From Armatimonadota bacterium (GTDB lineage Bacteria > Armatimonadota > Fimbriimonadia > Fimbriimonadales > ATM1): 5,908 nt of DNA. Both the position numbers and the translations under genes were made by a program. The stretch lies in the NCBI GenBank assembly GCA_003695835.1, contig RFHN01000191.1:1-5908 (forward strand), given 5' to 3'. Under the pieces are notes generated by a model, which worked only from the letters and a program-made list of their open reading frames with translations, searched no databases and had not been told where the DNA came from. Position 1 is the stretch's first letter, and each line of letters opens with the position of its first letter. Below, one piece after another: positions 5,128 to 5,908 of this stretch.

Positions 5128-5908
5128 GTGAAAGGCACGCGCGTCGTACTCGCTTGGCTCGCCGTCCACCTGGCCGCCTGCGCCTTTTGCCAAGACGTTT
5201 CGGGAGTTCTCGACCGAATTCGGCGCGGCGACGCCAACGCGATTGCGGAGGTCGTGCGCGTCGGCCCCGCCGCCGTTCCACCGATCCTATCCGTGCTCGA
5301 TACAGCGCGCGGAGACGAAAGGTTGAACCTCGTCGTTGCGCTCACTCGGATCGGATCGGTGCTACAGCAAGAACCCCTGGAGCGCCTGATCGAAGATCCC
5401 GATCCACGCATCCGAATCGTCGTCCTGACGAACCTGGAGCGTCTTACGGACAGCTCCCATATAGTATCCCTGCTCACTCGAGCACTGGGAGACCCCGAGA
5501 CGAGCGTTGCCACCGTCGCCCTTCAGCAGTTACTGCTTCAACTACGTTATCGCAGAGGTGCAGAAAACTTCTTTCGAGCACACCCCTCCCTCGCCCCATT
5601 TCTCATTCCTGAGCTTGCCTCGGACGACCGGACCGCACGGATGGCAGCCGCCTATGCCTTGCTATCCGCCCCGATGTGGGAAGAGCGATATCTGCAGGTC
5701 ATCGAGAGCGAGAATGCGGTCGAGCCAGTCGCGTACCTTGTGAGCCAACACGAAGCGGACGCTCCCGCACTCGCCAACGCCCTGATCGCCAAAGGGACAT
5801 CCGGAGAGCCCGAGGAGCGAATCGCTTTGCTCGACGTCGCCGTGCGCTATCCAACTTCGGAAAGCCGCGCCTATGTCTCTCAGCGGTTGCATGACGGCGA
5901 TTGGCGAG
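5128..5908 (+). CDS. HEAT/ARM-like repeat protein, predicted lipoprotein (3' partial)
   Basis: The frame is open from GTG 5128 to the window edge: 260 residues with no stop. An in-frame TAG at 5092-5094 and the absence of any other ATG/GTG/TTG afterwards fix GTG 5128 as the only ordinary start; there is no clear Shine-Dalgarno. The N-terminus looks exported: Lys2 and Arg5, a hydrophobic core (VVLAWLAVHLAA), then a lipobox LAAC with Cys18 as the candidate lipidated residue. A second Cys (21) is just after, so cleavage by signal peptidase I near residues 21-22 is the alternative. The rest is helical, Leu/Ala/Arg-rich, with HEAT-like units at about 84-106 (ERLIEDPDPRIRIVVLTNL), 115-138 (LTRALGDPETSVATVALQQL) and 157-180 (PFLIPELASDDRTARMAAAY), each with the D-P/D ... 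R/V ... A-L pattern. Such solenoids usually bind proteins; the partner is unknown. It follows glutamate dehydrogenase by 41 bases; shared transcription is possible. Confidence 0.8.
   Translation, partial: MKGTRVVLAWLAVHLAACAFCQDVSGVLDRIRRGDANAIAEVVRVGPAAVPPILSVLDTARGDERLNLVVALTRIGSVLQQEPLERLIEDPDPRIRIVVLTNLERLTDSSHIVSLLTRALGDPETSVATVALQQLLLQLRYRRGAENFFRAHPSLAPFLIPELASDDRTARMAAAYALLSAPMWEERYLQVIESENAVEPVAYLVSQHEADAPALANALIAKGTSGEPEERIALLDVAVRYPTSESRAYVSQRLHDGDWR

Noticed and set aside
5100..5513. 137-codon minus-strand and 152-codon + strand (5154-5612) frames over the HEAT-like gene
   Set aside because: Both are Ser/Arg-rich shadow frames. The GTG 5128 frame has a signal peptide, repeat motifs and remains open to the edge.

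Overview
This is a GC-rich, densely coded bacterial chromosome segment in which every gene is on the + strand. It runs: 3' end of purH (purine synthesis); a small unrecognised single-pass membrane protein; a four-gene block of a RemA/DUF370-family DNA-binding protein plus mreB, mreC and mreD (cell-shape scaffold); a glutamate dehydrogenase 14 bases downstream; and the first 260 codons of a probable HEAT-repeat lipoprotein that runs off the window. Frequent GTG starts, an MreBCD rod system and a RemA-family protein outside an obvious Firmicutes background would suit a deep-branching phylum such as Armatimonadota. That placement is a weak inference from gene style and composition, not something the window proves.

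Layout. 1-584 is the C-terminal AICAR-transformylase part of PurH. 585-650 is a 66-base gap with an 8-bp inverted repeat whose right arm abuts the next gene's Shine-Dalgarno sequence, and a 10-bp tandem direct repeat inside the loop. 651-938 encodes a 95-residue membrane-anchored protein with a Pro/Val and then Gly-rich tail. 939-1124 is non-coding: it holds a probable intrinsic terminator (about 962-995), then a long inverted repeat (1044-1094) just before the Shine-Dalgarno of the RemA-like gene. 1125-3794 is the remA-like/mreB/mreC/mreD block, in which each junction is a 4-base start/stop overlap (GTGA, ATGA, GTGA). 3809-5086 is glutamate dehydrogenase. 5128-5908 is the truncated HEAT-like lipoprotein.

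How the genes fit together. MreB is the actin-like filament protein, MreC the bitopic periplasmic organiser and MreD the polytopic partner that direct lateral wall synthesis. The coupled RemA-like protein is the most interesting element: RemA in Bacillus is an oligomeric DNA-binding regulator of matrix genes, and here it appears to be co-translated with the cell-shape proteins while carrying His/Lys at positions where Bacillus RemA has functionally important Arg. A self-regulatory loop through the inverted repeat upstream is a testable idea. The usual mreBCD followers (penicillin-binding protein 2 and RodA) are not next; glutamate dehydrogenase is. I see no RNA genes, CRISPR arrays, insertion sequences or wholly novel multi-gene system in the window.
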